Assembly (NCBI RefSeq): GCF_022538115.1
Contig: NZ_JAKZAL010000008.1
Coordinates: forward strand, 124,001 to 188,000
DNA from: Cognataquiflexum rubidum
GTDB lineage: Bacteria; Bacteroidota; Bacteroidia; Cytophagales; Cyclobacteriaceae
Direction of reading: 5' to 3'
Length of the DNA stretch: 64,000 nt
Positions within the stretch are counted from its first letter, which is position 1; every line of letters begins with the position of its first letter. Shown here one piece after another: positions 44,466 to 53,893 of the stretch. The translations under genes and the position numbers were made by a program. The notes under the pieces were generated by a model. It made no database searches, was not told the DNA's origin, and was given only the letters and a program-made list of their open reading frames with translations.

Positions 44466-47400
44466 ATGAAGCATTTTCAAAAAACCATCCTTTTCCTAGC
44501 GCTATTTTTTGTTTTGTTCCAAAGTTGCAGGCAACCATCACAGGAGCAAGCTGAATCGTCTCAAGCAGATGCCGATATCTATGCAGAACATGTACGGACC
44601 TCAGAGTTCCAAACTCCTGAGGAGGAACGTTTGGACTTTGTCCTACCTGAAGGATTTGAGGTGACACTTTTTGCCTCAGAGCCTGATATCACCAAACCTA
44701 TCAATATGGCTTTTGATGAGAAAGGAAGACTTTGGGTCACCCAATCCTCCGAATATCCCATCGCCGCAGGACAGGGTGAAGGCAGGGATAGAATTACCAT
44801 TTTGGAAGATACAGACGGCGACGGTAAAGCGGACAAAATCCAAGACTTCGCCAATGACCTCAACATTCCCATTGGTATTGTCCCAATCAAAAACGGCGCT
44901 ATTGCCTATTCAATCCCAAATGTTTACAAATTTTTGGATACAGATAATGATGGAAAATCTGATAAAAGAGAAGTGCTACTTGGCCCTTTTGAGTATAAAG
45001 ATACCCACGGGATGGTCAACAATCTCTTTCGGGGATTCGATGGATGGATCCATGCTTCCCATGGTTTTTCCAATATTTCGGTGGTTTCGGGCAAAGACCA
45101 TGATTCTATCAAAATGGTGTCGGGAAATACCTTCCGGTTCAGACCGGATGGCAGCCGGGCAGAGAAAACAACTGACGGTCGGATCAATCCTTTTGGCTCG
45201 GATTACGACGATATGGGCTACCACTATTCAGCAGACTGCCATACACTTCCCATCTACCAGTTGATATGGGGAGGCAATTATACCCAATGGGGAAAAAAAG
45301 AACCCAACATGGGATTTGCACCCACGATGATGGATTATGGCCTGAAGTCCACAGCGCTATCAGGTTTGGTCTACTACACAGATAACCAGTTTCCGGAAGA
45401 ATACCGCAACAGTTTCTATTCCGGCGATGTGGTGACATGCAGGATCAGCAGAAACACCATGGAATTCAATGGCAGCACGCCAAAAGCCATAGCCCAAGAG
45501 GATTTTTTGGTCAGCAAAGACCCATGGTTTAGACCGGTGGACATCAAAATAGGCCCTGACGGGGCGATGTACATCGCTGATTTTTACAACAAGATTATCG
45601 GACATTACGAAGTTCCCCTTGACCATCCCGGAAGAGATCGCGTGAGTGGCAGGATCTGGAAAATAACCTACAAAGGAAAGAGCAGAAAAATAACCGATTG
45701 GTCAAAAGCTAGTCAGGATGAACTGATCCAAGCAATGGGAGACAGCATCCTCCAACTCCGCATGGTGGCGACAGATGAATTGGTGGACAGGTATGGAAAG
45801 GATGCTGTTCCTTCTCTTTCCACAATGGTCAAAGACAATAAAACAAGCCCTGAGCAATTGATCCAAGGATTATGGGCTTTGTATAGACTAGATGCATTGC
45901 CGGATAATATCCTCCAAAATGCCCTCCAACATCCTGACCGAAGGGTAAAAGTGCATGCTTACAAAATCCTTTCGAATTACGGTCAACTTTCTGAAGGGCA
46001 ATATGCCAAAGCAATGGAAGACCTGACAGATAAAGATCCACATGTCCAAAGGGCGGCTGCGGAATTATTGAGCAGACATCCAAACCCCAAAACCTATAAA
46101 AAGCTTGTGGAACTCCATTCAAAAATTCCCGGATACGATACGCATTTGGCATACACAATGCTGATGGCGCTTTCCAATCATTTGCAGGAAAAGGAAATTC
46201 TACAAATGGCGCTGAAAGAAAGTTGGCCCGAACCACAGGCCAAGGTAGTGGCGCTTGTGGTTTCCGACCTCAATGTCCCTGAGACAGGAGATTTCCTGTT
46301 GGACCATCTTGCCAAATTCAAAGAGTCCAATAAAAACACCATTGGATTTACTGAAGCCATTGCGAAAACCATTCACCCTTCCAAAATGGAAAAGCTGCTG
46401 CAATGGGTCAAACAAAAAGCATCAGAAGAACCCTCTGAAGCCCATTTATTGGCCAATGCTACCTCTCAGGGAATGAACCAACGGACAATGTCCATTCCTG
46501 TTTCCTACCAATCTTGGTACAAGACCTTGGCGGAAAGTATGTTAAAATCCATCCCTGTGAAGGAAACCTACACCGATCTAGAAAAAGCCCAATTGGTGTT
46601 TGCCTCCGAAACAGCAGGTAAATACAAGATGGTTACAGTCAACGATAATTTGAAAGTATTGCTGAACAAACCTACCATTGATGAAGATATCCGTTCTACT
46701 GCTGCAAGGGCTTTGATGATGATTGACCCTAAGTCAAACTCCCTTATGGTATCTGAACGAATGAATGACCCTGATGAAGAAATCAGCATGAGGAGAAAAA
46801 TGGCAACAGCTTTGGCATTGTGGGACCATACTTCAGCAAGGCAAATGCTGGGCGAAGGACTTAAAAATGCCCCTGTTGAACTTCAGGAAACCATCAGTGT
46901 GGCATTGGTAAAAAATCCCGATGGCAAATCCAAACTGATGGCCTTTATCAAAATGGGCCATGCACCTGCCAGATTGTTGAAGCAAAGGACGGTGGAGGAG
47001 AATATGCTTGCCAACATCACCCCGCAGCAGCTGAAAGAGGTTCAGGAACTCACCGCCAACTTGGTTCCGATCTCCGAAGAACGACAGAAGCTTATTGCCG
47101 AAAGGTTGGCTGATTTCGTACCCGATCATAATAGCCTTGCCTCGGGTGCTACCATTTTTGAGAAAAACTGCAGCAGTTGCCATCAGATTGCCAATAAGGG
47201 AGGTCTTATCGGGCCGCAGTTGGATGGTGTCGGCAATTGGGGTCAAACCGCCTTGGCTACCAAAATCCTTGATCCCAACAGAAACATTACGGAGAATTTC
47301 AGAACCTACAATATTTCCCTGAACAACGGTCAAACTGTCTCAGGGCTATTCAGAAGGGAAGAAGGACAGACAGTGGTTTTGGCCGACCAAACAGGGAAGG

Positions 47401-47534
47401 AGTTTTCTGTTTCCAAACCGGAAATCAAAGAAATGAGCCCTTCTAAGTACACCCTCATGCCGGACAATTTCAATACCGCACTTTCCAAAGAAGAATTCAA
47501 TGCATTGCTCGTTTACCTCCTGAATACCAAATAA
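44466..47534 (+). CDS. PVC-type heme-binding / HEAT-repeat c-type cytochrome lipoprotein
   Basis: A 1,022-residue lipoprotein. The start is ATG 44466 (an upstream TTG is in frame), giving a leader that ends in lipobox LFQSC. Residues about 50-420 form the membrane-bound dehydrogenase-like beta-propeller domain (VLPEGFEVTLFASEPDITKPINMAFDEKGRLWVTQSSEYP, then ITILEDTDGDGKADK). The middle is helical and HEAT-like (about 450-850). The last domain is cytochrome c with CSSCH at 902-906 and a distal Met-rich tail. Widespread in Bacteroidota/PVC bacteria and thought to act in periplasmic oxidation of sugars or related substrates; the substrate is unknown. The next gene follows after 6 nt. Confidence 0.88.
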   Translation: MKHFQKTILFLALFFVLFQSCRQPSQEQAESSQADADIYAEHVRTSEFQTPEEERLDFVLPEGFEVTLFASEPDITKPINMAFDEKGRLWVTQSSEYPIAAGQGEGRDRITILEDTDGDGKADKIQDFANDLNIPIGIVPIKNGAIAYSIPNVYKFLDTDNDGKSDKREVLLGPFEYKDTHGMVNNLFRGFDGWIHASHGFSNISVVSGKDHDSIKMVSGNTFRFRPDGSRAEKTTDGRINPFGSDYDDMGYHYSADCHTLPIYQLIWGGNYTQWGKKEPNMGFAPTMMDYGLKSTALSGLVYYTDNQFPEEYRNSFYSGDVVTCRISRNTMEFNGSTPKAIAQEDFLVSKDPWFRPVDIKIGPDGAMYIADFYNKIIGHYEVPLDHPGRDRVSGRIWKITYKGKSRKITDWSKASQDELIQAMGDSILQLRMVATDELVDRYGKDAVPSLSTMVKDNKTSPEQLIQGLWALYRLDALPDNILQNALQHPDRRVKVHAYKILSNYGQLSEGQYAKAMEDLTDKDPHVQRAAAELLSRHPNPKTYKKLVELHSKIPGYDTHLAYTMLMALSNHLQEKEILQMALKESWPEPQAKVVALVVSDLNVPETGDFLLDHLAKFKESNKNTIGFTEAIAKTIHPSKMEKLLQWVKQKASEEPSEAHLLANATSQGMNQRTMSIPVSYQSWYKTLAESMLKSIPVKETYTDLEKAQLVFASETAGKYKMVTVNDNLKVLLNKPTIDEDIRSTAARALMMIDPKSNSLMVSERMNDPDEEISMRRKMATALALWDHTSARQMLGEGLKNAPVELQETISVALVKNPDGKSKLMAFIKMGHAPARLLKQRTVEENMLANITPQQLKEVQELTANLVPISEERQKLIAERLADFVPDHNSLASGATIFEKNCSSCHQIANKGGLIGPQLDGVGNWGQTALATKILDPNRNITENFRTYNISLNNGQTVSGLFRREEGQTVVLADQTGKEFSVSKPEIKEMSPSKYTLMPDNFNTALSKEEFNALLVYLLNTK

Positions 47535-47540
47535 GAAACC

Positions 47541-48758
47541 ATGAAACCTATCTATAAATTCTTTGCCTCAAACCTCAGGTCAACCCTTTCAACCTTGATA
47601 AGGTGTTTACTTTTTTTGGGATGTGTCCAGGCCGGACTTGCCCAAACCAAAACACAGGGTGGAAACAAAATCACCTTCCAAAAGCAGGTCTTGACTTCGG
47701 AATTTTTGGCTGAGGGCGTGGGAGTAGGGGACGTCAACCAAGATGGAAAAGTGGATGTAATGGCAGGCGCCTATTGGTTTGAAGCGCCCGATTGGAAGAG
47801 ACACGAAATCACCCAACCCCAAAAATTTGAATATGACAAAGGATATAGCAATGCATTTATTTGCCATGGCATGGATGTCAACAAAGACGGTTGGGTGGAT
47901 TTTGTCAGAATCGGATTTCCTGGAAAGGAAGTATTCTGGTTTGAAAATCCCAAAAACCAAACAGGACATTGGAAGCGGCATGTTATCCATCCCACTTTGG
48001 GCAATGAATCTGCGGGTTTCTATGACATAGATGGAGATGGGGAATTGGAGATCTTGGGCGGAAATTCCGCCACCGGACAGATGATTTGGCTCAAACCACA
48101 AACCAAGGCAGGAGTAACGGAGTGGAAGGAATATCCCATCAGTCAAAAGGAAAGCCAAGGTTCAGCTCCTTTTTCCCACGGATTGGGATTCGGTGACATG
48201 AATAAGGACGGAAGAAATGATGTGATCATCAAAGAAGGTTGGTGGGAATCACCCACAGATCCGAGGACTCCGGATTGGAAGTTCCACCCTTCTAATTTGG
48301 GAGAGGCAGCTGCCCAAATGTACGCCTACGACTTCAATGGAGACGGAATGACGGATGTTTTGTCCTCCTCGGCACACGCTTTGGGGATTTGGTGGCACGA
48401 GCAGGGAAGAGACAAAGAGGGCAATCCAACCTGGACGACACGCCTAATTGATGATACCTATACACAGACACATGGAGTGGCATTCACAGACATGAATTCC
48501 AACGGATTGCCTGATTTTGTGACCGGTAAAAGGTATTTTGCCCATATGGGTTCCGATCCGGGGGAGTTTGATACGCCCTATTTGTATTGGTATGAATTTG
48601 TACCGGGTTCCAAGCCAACCTGGATACCCCACCAAGTCGATGACAACTCAGGCGTGGGTGTGCATGTGTTGGCGGAAGACATCAGCGGAGATGGCCTCAA
48701 AGACATCATCGTATCGAATAAAAAAGGGGTTTTTGTATTCTTTCAAAAAAGGAAGTAG
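47541..48758 (+). CDS. VCBS/FG-GAP repeat secreted protein
   Basis: A 405-residue exported protein with a signal peptide (residues about 10-35, before QTKTQGG). The mature part has about five FG-GAP/VCBS blades with Ca-loop-like DxNxDG motifs: VGDVNQDGKVDVMAG, GMDVNKDGWVDFV, FYDIDGDGELEILGG, FGDMNKDGRNDVIIKEGWW, AYDFNGDGMTDVLSSS, FTDMNSNGLPDFV, EDISGDGLKDIIVSN. A seven-bladed propeller is likely. It is 6 nt after the PVC-type cytochrome gene, so the two proteins probably work together in the periplasm or at the cell surface. Confidence 0.88.
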   Translation: MKPIYKFFASNLRSTLSTLIRCLLFLGCVQAGLAQTKTQGGNKITFQKQVLTSEFLAEGVGVGDVNQDGKVDVMAGAYWFEAPDWKRHEITQPQKFEYDKGYSNAFICHGMDVNKDGWVDFVRIGFPGKEVFWFENPKNQTGHWKRHVIHPTLGNESAGFYDIDGDGELEILGGNSATGQMIWLKPQTKAGVTEWKEYPISQKESQGSAPFSHGLGFGDMNKDGRNDVIIKEGWWESPTDPRTPDWKFHPSNLGEAAAQMYAYDFNGDGMTDVLSSSAHALGIWWHEQGRDKEGNPTWTTRLIDDTYTQTHGVAFTDMNSNGLPDFVTGKRYFAHMGSDPGEFDTPYLYWYEFVPGSKPTWIPHQVDDNSGVGVHVLAEDISGDGLKDIIVSNKKGVFVFFQKRK

Positions 48759-48797
48759 TAATCTAAACAAGTGATTATCCGCCAAGCCAATATTAAA

Positions 48798-48830
48798 AAG
48801 AGCCTCCCGAAATCGGGAAGCTCTTTTTTT
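48798..48830. terminator. Terminator between the VCBS and M14 peptidase genes
   Basis: Stem AAGAGC-TCCCGA / TCGGGA-GCTCTT with one mismatch pair and a short loop at 48798-48825, then T5 on the plus strand and A5 on the other. It sits between convergent genes and can serve both. Confidence 0.85.
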
Positions 48831-48861
48831 GACATTTAATTTGGAAATAAATTCTACAATC

Positions 48862-51627
48862 TCATTGGTAAAGATTATTAAAAAGCATTTTGAATGTACC
48901 ATGCGACTGCGCCCTGTAAGTAATCTCAGGACCATAGACATACAAAGTACCTTTGCCAACAGGAGCTGAGAAGGAGGTGATGCCATCTTCGAGATAAGAT
49001 TGTCCCCAAGCCCAACCGCTCTTCAAAGGCTTGTTGGAATCAAACCATCCCAAAACCTGGAACCCATCTAATTTTGCTTCAGGCCTGAGTTTAAATACCG
49101 GACTGTTGTTGAACAAAACATCCACATGGTTTTCCAAACCCCAGTTGGCAGGTAGAGAAGTATCTACCCTTGTGACTAGGACACTGCCGGGAACGTAATA
49201 TTTTTCACCCGGCAAGGGTCTTTCAGCACCATCTCTTACAACTTCCACCAATGCATTTTTCACAGGTAATTTCAGATGATAAGCCAATGCGGAAGCACTT
49301 CCAACAGCGATCACTTTACCACCGTTTTCAAGGAAAGATTTGATTTGAGGGATAGATTTGTCCGCCGTTATACTGCCAAGCATGTGTTTGTAGGCTTCAG
49401 GAGTAGTCTTCTCATCTGGAGGAGAACCCCAACCTCCACTTTCGCCACCTCTACCAACGGCAGGGATTCCTCCGCTGATAAAGAGAATGGCATCATATTT
49501 TTTGTTGAGGTTACCCGCATCGATTTCTTTGGCAAATATCACCTGAAACTCAAAATTGTATTGCTCCAGCATCCATCTCACCCAACCGCTTGGCATCGAT
49601 CCACCATAAGTATCATACAAAGCAATGCGTGAAGGCTTGATAGGAGTGGTATTGCTTGGGACGGCTTTGGCAGGAAAAACCTTTACGCCATATTCCGTTA
49701 CCTTAGAAGTCAATACTTTGAGTCCGTTTTGCGGAACATAAAATGATCCCGCAGGCAATCCTTCGACTTCGCTGTTGATCCTTGAAACTTTTACTCCTGA
49801 TTTCAATAATTCATTGACAACCGTAAAAGAATCATTTTGCTTGCTGCTTAAGTAAAATCCTGTTTTTGAAGAAGGTACTATAACTGAAGGTAAAGCCTCG
49901 AGTTTTCCATAAGCCAAAGTTTCAAACGGTCCTGAAAACCCATCTAGAACCCGGTCAAACTGGATTCCCATTTGGTAAGCCAATGTCCAACCTGCAGCAT
50001 CATAGGGTCTGATGGGAGGGCCTCCGGGATATTGGAAGTCATTGGGATAATCCTGCGGTTCAAACATATCGATCACATGTGGTCGGAATGCCTGATCGGT
50101 TTTCACCACATAAGAACCCTTTGGATAGGTTTTGCCCTCCACGGTAAACTGCGAAGTAGCTTTTTCAATCCTAATCCCGGTTTTCACCAAGGCATTGATA
50201 AATTTGACTGTAGTGGCAGGATCTTTTTGGTCAGCACTGATGATAAAACCTCTTGGGTCTCTTTCAGCTTTGGCCTGATACAGACTATCATAGAATATGG
50301 AAGGAATGGCGCCACCCCTTGCCGAAAATGGATTGGACGGGGTAGGGTACTTGTCCTTTACTTTTTCATAGGCAGTTTTGATGGCATCAATCTTTCTTGG
50401 AAATGGCGTCCAATAATCCCCGCTTCCCCTTTCGATGGAGCCTTTGCCCATCGAATAAATATTGTAAAGAAGGTGATCGCTGTTTCTTGAAGCATAATCC
50501 AACACAGCAAAATTCATGGATACCGAGTAGTCAATAGATTGTTGGAAATGCCATGCTTTCTGAGGCGTGACAGGAAATGGGGTATTGCTGTTTGGCAATA
50601 ACCTGTCCGGCACCAAAGGAATTTCCTCTGGATTTGGTCCACCGATGATCTCGGTGAGGATACCGATCATATTGTGGTAATGTGTGGTCGTCCTTAGACC
50701 GCCATTGTACCAGGTTGAAAAGGATGAACCGTTCATTCTTGTAAACCCCGGCTTGTTTTCGGCATTCAGCCTGTTATACATCGCCGCACCGACAGCATCG
50801 ATTCCTGTCACCATCATCGGGTCAAACACATAATTGAAAGGATCTCTATAGGGAGGACCTGCCAAGACCGAACCTGCCGGACCTCTCTGATGGTGGTTAT
50901 ACATCACCTGAGGGATCCATTCTATGAATAGTTGGTGACCAAGGTTGGTGGATTCCTTCATATTTTGGATATAAAAATCCCGGTTGTTGTCATGGCCGAT
51001 ATACTTTTGGTAGAGGACAGGAAGGTTGGAAAGACTTCTTTTCTCAGGTTCTGACTCTCTCATATACCAGTTACCTATTTTCTCATGACCGTCAGGATTG
51101 GCATGGACAAATAATATGACCACATTGTCAAGAATCCTTTTTGTCTCTGAATCTTCTTTGGTCAAAACCTGATAGATGGTTTCGGTCAGCTGATGGATGC
51201 CAACTGTTTCTGTAGAATGAAGTCCACCATCTATCCATATAATGGCTTTTCCTTCTTCAGAAAGTTTTCTTGCGTCTGCTTCAGTAAGGCCTTCAGCTCT
51301 AGCCATTTTAACTGAAATGTCCTTGAATTTATCCAGGTTAGCATGATTCGCAGGAGAAGTGACGATCAGCATCCACTGGTCTCTTCCTTCTTCGGTTTTG
51401 CCGATAGAAACGAGTTTGGCTTTGTCGGAAGCTTCGGCCACTTTTTTGAAATATGCCTCAGTTGCAGTGTAATTGCTGATGTGGTAATCGTCACCCATTC
51501 CAAATCCGAAATGTTCTTTAGGGCTAGGAATTTTTTGTGCAAAGGAATTGCCTGTACACAACATAAATAGTCCAAGGAGAAAAATTCCCCCTTGGACGGT
51601 TTTGGTTATCTTATGTTTGATCATCAT
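48862..51627 (-). CDS. M14-family zinc carboxypeptidase, exported
   Basis: A 921-residue secreted metallopeptidase. A signal peptide covers about 12-30 (NSFAQ). The M14 domain (about 40-400) has the zinc motif HSTE at 137-140 (GGLHSTETVG) and a later His in VMYNHHQRGP as third ligand; catalytic Glu in LTEIIGG is plausible. The C-terminal half (about 480-921) is a flavodoxin/class I glutamine-amidotransferase-like region (AILFISGGIPAVGRGGES, GKVIAVGSASALAYHL) ending in small beta domains. It may trim peptides for uptake by the SusCD complex upstream. Start overlaps the previous stop by one base. Confidence 0.9.
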   Translation of the reverse strand: MMIKHKITKTVQGGIFLLGLFMLCTGNSFAQKIPSPKEHFGFGMGDDYHISNYTATEAYFKKVAEASDKAKLVSIGKTEEGRDQWMLIVTSPANHANLDKFKDISVKMARAEGLTEADARKLSEEGKAIIWIDGGLHSTETVGIHQLTETIYQVLTKEDSETKRILDNVVILFVHANPDGHEKIGNWYMRESEPEKRSLSNLPVLYQKYIGHDNNRDFYIQNMKESTNLGHQLFIEWIPQVMYNHHQRGPAGSVLAGPPYRDPFNYVFDPMMVTGIDAVGAAMYNRLNAENKPGFTRMNGSSFSTWYNGGLRTTTHYHNMIGILTEIIGGPNPEEIPLVPDRLLPNSNTPFPVTPQKAWHFQQSIDYSVSMNFAVLDYASRNSDHLLYNIYSMGKGSIERGSGDYWTPFPRKIDAIKTAYEKVKDKYPTPSNPFSARGGAIPSIFYDSLYQAKAERDPRGFIISADQKDPATTVKFINALVKTGIRIEKATSQFTVEGKTYPKGSYVVKTDQAFRPHVIDMFEPQDYPNDFQYPGGPPIRPYDAAGWTLAYQMGIQFDRVLDGFSGPFETLAYGKLEALPSVIVPSSKTGFYLSSKQNDSFTVVNELLKSGVKVSRINSEVEGLPAGSFYVPQNGLKVLTSKVTEYGVKVFPAKAVPSNTTPIKPSRIALYDTYGGSMPSGWVRWMLEQYNFEFQVIFAKEIDAGNLNKKYDAILFISGGIPAVGRGGESGGWGSPPDEKTTPEAYKHMLGSITADKSIPQIKSFLENGGKVIAVGSASALAYHLKLPVKNALVEVVRDGAERPLPGEKYYVPGSVLVTRVDTSLPANWGLENHVDVLFNNSPVFKLRPEAKLDGFQVLGWFDSNKPLKSGWAWGQSYLEDGITSFSAPVGKGTLYVYGPEITYRAQSHGTFKMLFNNLYQ

Positions 51628-52250
51628 TATGGTATGTTTTTAAATCTTACGCCTACGCGGCAGGCACACAGTTCCCCTCTGGATTCATCACATGAATTGT
51701 CATTGTATTGGACGATTCTGGTTCCATCTTTCATGACCAAGATGAATTTGAATAAGAAATAGTCATTGATTGCAATGGTCGAAATCGTGGTTCCAGTAAA
51801 TGCCGCCAACTCAGTCGTAGTCAGGCTATATGTTTTTGGAAAGGTTGTTACCTTTTCATACAATCTGTCTGCAGCCCTCACTGTACTTGGAAGAGGAAAT
51901 TGCCTTTCGTTGGGATGTACTTTTGCCAAGGATAGAATAATCGGATAAACCGGAGGATTGCCTTCTCTTTTGTTGAAGCTCAGGTAAACCTCGATTTCCT
52001 GTACTTCAGCCCTTCCTTCAGCATCATAATAATCCAGTGTCCATTCAAATTTTTGGGAGGTAGCAAAGGTTGGATCTGCAAGATTGAAGAAAGAAACTCT
52101 TGCACTTTCAAATGTAGGCAAAGCCGATGCACTTGCATTGATAGTGACCTTTGGTGTAGCGGCATAGGTAAAGTTCTCCCATTCATAATCGACTGTTTTG
52201 CAGGAGAATGAGACAAGAACTATGAAGGCTATGAATATTTTATTTTTCAT
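51627..52250 (-). CDS. Putative lipoprotein of the SusCD/M14 operon
   Basis: A 207-residue lipoprotein with leader MKNKIFIAFIVLVSFSC, lipobox FSC at 15-17. The mature part is beta-rich with a Cys pair near the end (CDESRGELCACRVG). No family recognised. It sits 36 nt after SusD and overlaps the M14 start by one base, so it is translationally coupled to the peptidase. Lipoproteins in this position often act as surface ligand-binding accessory proteins of Sus-like systems; that role here is an inference. Confidence 0.78.
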   Translation of the reverse strand: MKNKIFIAFIVLVSFSCKTVDYEWENFTYAATPKVTINASASALPTFESARVSFFNLADPTFATSQKFEWTLDYYDAEGRAEVQEIEVYLSFNKREGNPPVYPIILSLAKVHPNERQFPLPSTVRAADRLYEKVTTFPKTYSLTTTELAAFTGTTISTIAINDYFLFKFILVMKDGTRIVQYNDNSCDESRGELCACRVGVRFKNIP

Positions 52251-52286
52251 ATGATTGATATTTAAATGAGAGTGAATAGGGGAGAA

Positions 52287-53873
52287 TTATTTCTTCCAAA
52301 ATACAGGGACGATCTGTTGGTTTCTTTGTAACTGGTCTCTGTTTTCGATTACCGTTTCGTTAGAAGTGAGTTCGGTTTCCGCAAAATAGAAACGCTCAGG
52401 AAACACATCCAATGGAGCAATCAAATCCTCTAAAGCTGGTAAACCTGTCCTTCGGTAATCATTGTAAGACTCCACTCCATTGCCATACATGGCGATCCAC
52501 TTTTGCATCATCACGATTTCGAGTTTTTCGGCATCTGAAGCAGCATTGAACTGAGTGACCAATCTCTGGGTAAATCCCGTAATAGTGGCTGCCGGAATTG
52601 GGAATGCAGGCGAAAGTGAATTAATGGATTGCATATTTGCTGCAACGGCCGTTGACAAGAGCAGTCCAGCATCCTCACCTGTATTTAAAGTCAAAGCAGC
52701 CTCCGCCCTATAAAACCGCATCATGGTATTGGTCAGCAATGGTTGCCTTCCGGCACCTGTTCCGTCACCATTTGCAAATAACACCAACCTGAATGAGTTT
52801 GCAGTACTTCCTGTAGTCGATCCAACATTATTCAAAAATCCTGTTGTATTTCCCAATGAAGGGATTCTTCCATTGTCATATACACCTCCTGATGGATAGA
52901 TTCCAACGATTGCCCTCGTATTTTGATCTGCGGGTGAGGCAGCACCATCTCCCGGATATCTTCCATAATAGCCTTCTCCTACCTGAGAATTGGCCAATCC
53001 TGCTCTTTCGTTGATTCTGAAGATGTAGTATCTCAACCTTGGATCATCCTGGGCCTTCAACCTGTCATGTACCACCATACTGACATAGCCATCCCTGCCT
53101 GGGGAATATGCGGTACTGTACCATGGATGTCTGGCATCCGGCGCAGTGTTGGTTCCGAAAAGGAAAGAGAAATCATCTACATTACTTTCAATAAGGTTAT
53201 TGCCTTGAAGCAGTGCATTGATTCCCTGGATGGACCTGGTCGGGTTCGCTTTTCTGGTCTGAAGGAGCAGTTTGAATTTCAGTGAATTGGCAAACTTTGT
53301 CCATTTTACTTTTGAACCTTGATAAAAAAGATCCGCTGATGATAGCACGGTAAATCCTTTGTCCATATCCAACAATGCTTCATCTATCAAGCGAAGTAAA
53401 TCATCGTATATGACTTCCCCGTTGTCAAACTTGGGATCAGATACTTTTGCGGCTTCAAAATAAGGGACATCTCCCCAAACATCCACCATCAGACCAAATA
53501 GGAAAGCTTTCTGAAGTTTGGCTATCGCTACATATCCCCAGCTTCCCTGTTCGGTACCCACATTGATCATCGCTTCAAGATCAGGGATGGCTTGTGTGTA
53601 ATAGCCAAGCCATGTGGCTTGGAAAGTGCCGCCAGTCTGGTCCCACCTGTTCAGGTTGCCTGCAGCCCTATGCTGGATGACATTTGAAGCACCTCTGTTG
53701 ATGGTGTTGAAATTACCCACAATGGAGAGTTGGGTAGCCGGTAACAAAAGAGAAAGTTGTGGGGAGGTAGGGTTATTGGGATCATTGTTGATATCCACAA
53801 AATCCGCACAAGCCCCCAAAAACATGGCTGTCACTGTCAGCAATGAAAGGAATTTTAATTTTGTATTTTTCAT
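52287..53873 (-). CDS. SusD/RagB-family outer-membrane lipoprotein
   Basis: A 528-residue lipoprotein, lid of a SusC-type transporter. Leader ends at lipobox LGAC (Cys22); the mature opening FVDINNDPNNPTSPQLSLLLPATQ is the SusD-like_2 type. The motif GTEQGSWGYVAIAKLQKAFLFGLMVDVWGDVPYFEA is diagnostic of the TPR-like core, and the tail ends NQQIVPVFWKK. It is 20 bp after susC, the normal order. With RagAB as precedent (RagAB imports peptides), substrates could be peptides, in line with the M14 peptidase downstream. Confidence 0.93.
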   Translation of the reverse strand: MKNTKLKFLSLLTVTAMFLGACADFVDINNDPNNPTSPQLSLLLPATQLSIVGNFNTINRGASNVIQHRAAGNLNRWDQTGGTFQATWLGYYTQAIPDLEAMINVGTEQGSWGYVAIAKLQKAFLFGLMVDVWGDVPYFEAAKVSDPKFDNGEVIYDDLLRLIDEALLDMDKGFTVLSSADLFYQGSKVKWTKFANSLKFKLLLQTRKANPTRSIQGINALLQGNNLIESNVDDFSFLFGTNTAPDARHPWYSTAYSPGRDGYVSMVVHDRLKAQDDPRLRYYIFRINERAGLANSQVGEGYYGRYPGDGAASPADQNTRAIVGIYPSGGVYDNGRIPSLGNTTGFLNNVGSTTGSTANSFRLVLFANGDGTGAGRQPLLTNTMMRFYRAEAALTLNTGEDAGLLLSTAVAANMQSINSLSPAFPIPAATITGFTQRLVTQFNAASDAEKLEIVMMQKWIAMYGNGVESYNDYRRTGLPALEDLIAPLDVFPERFYFAETELTSNETVIENRDQLQRNQQIVPVFWKK

Positions 53874-53893
53874 AATGTTTTTCTTTGATTGGT

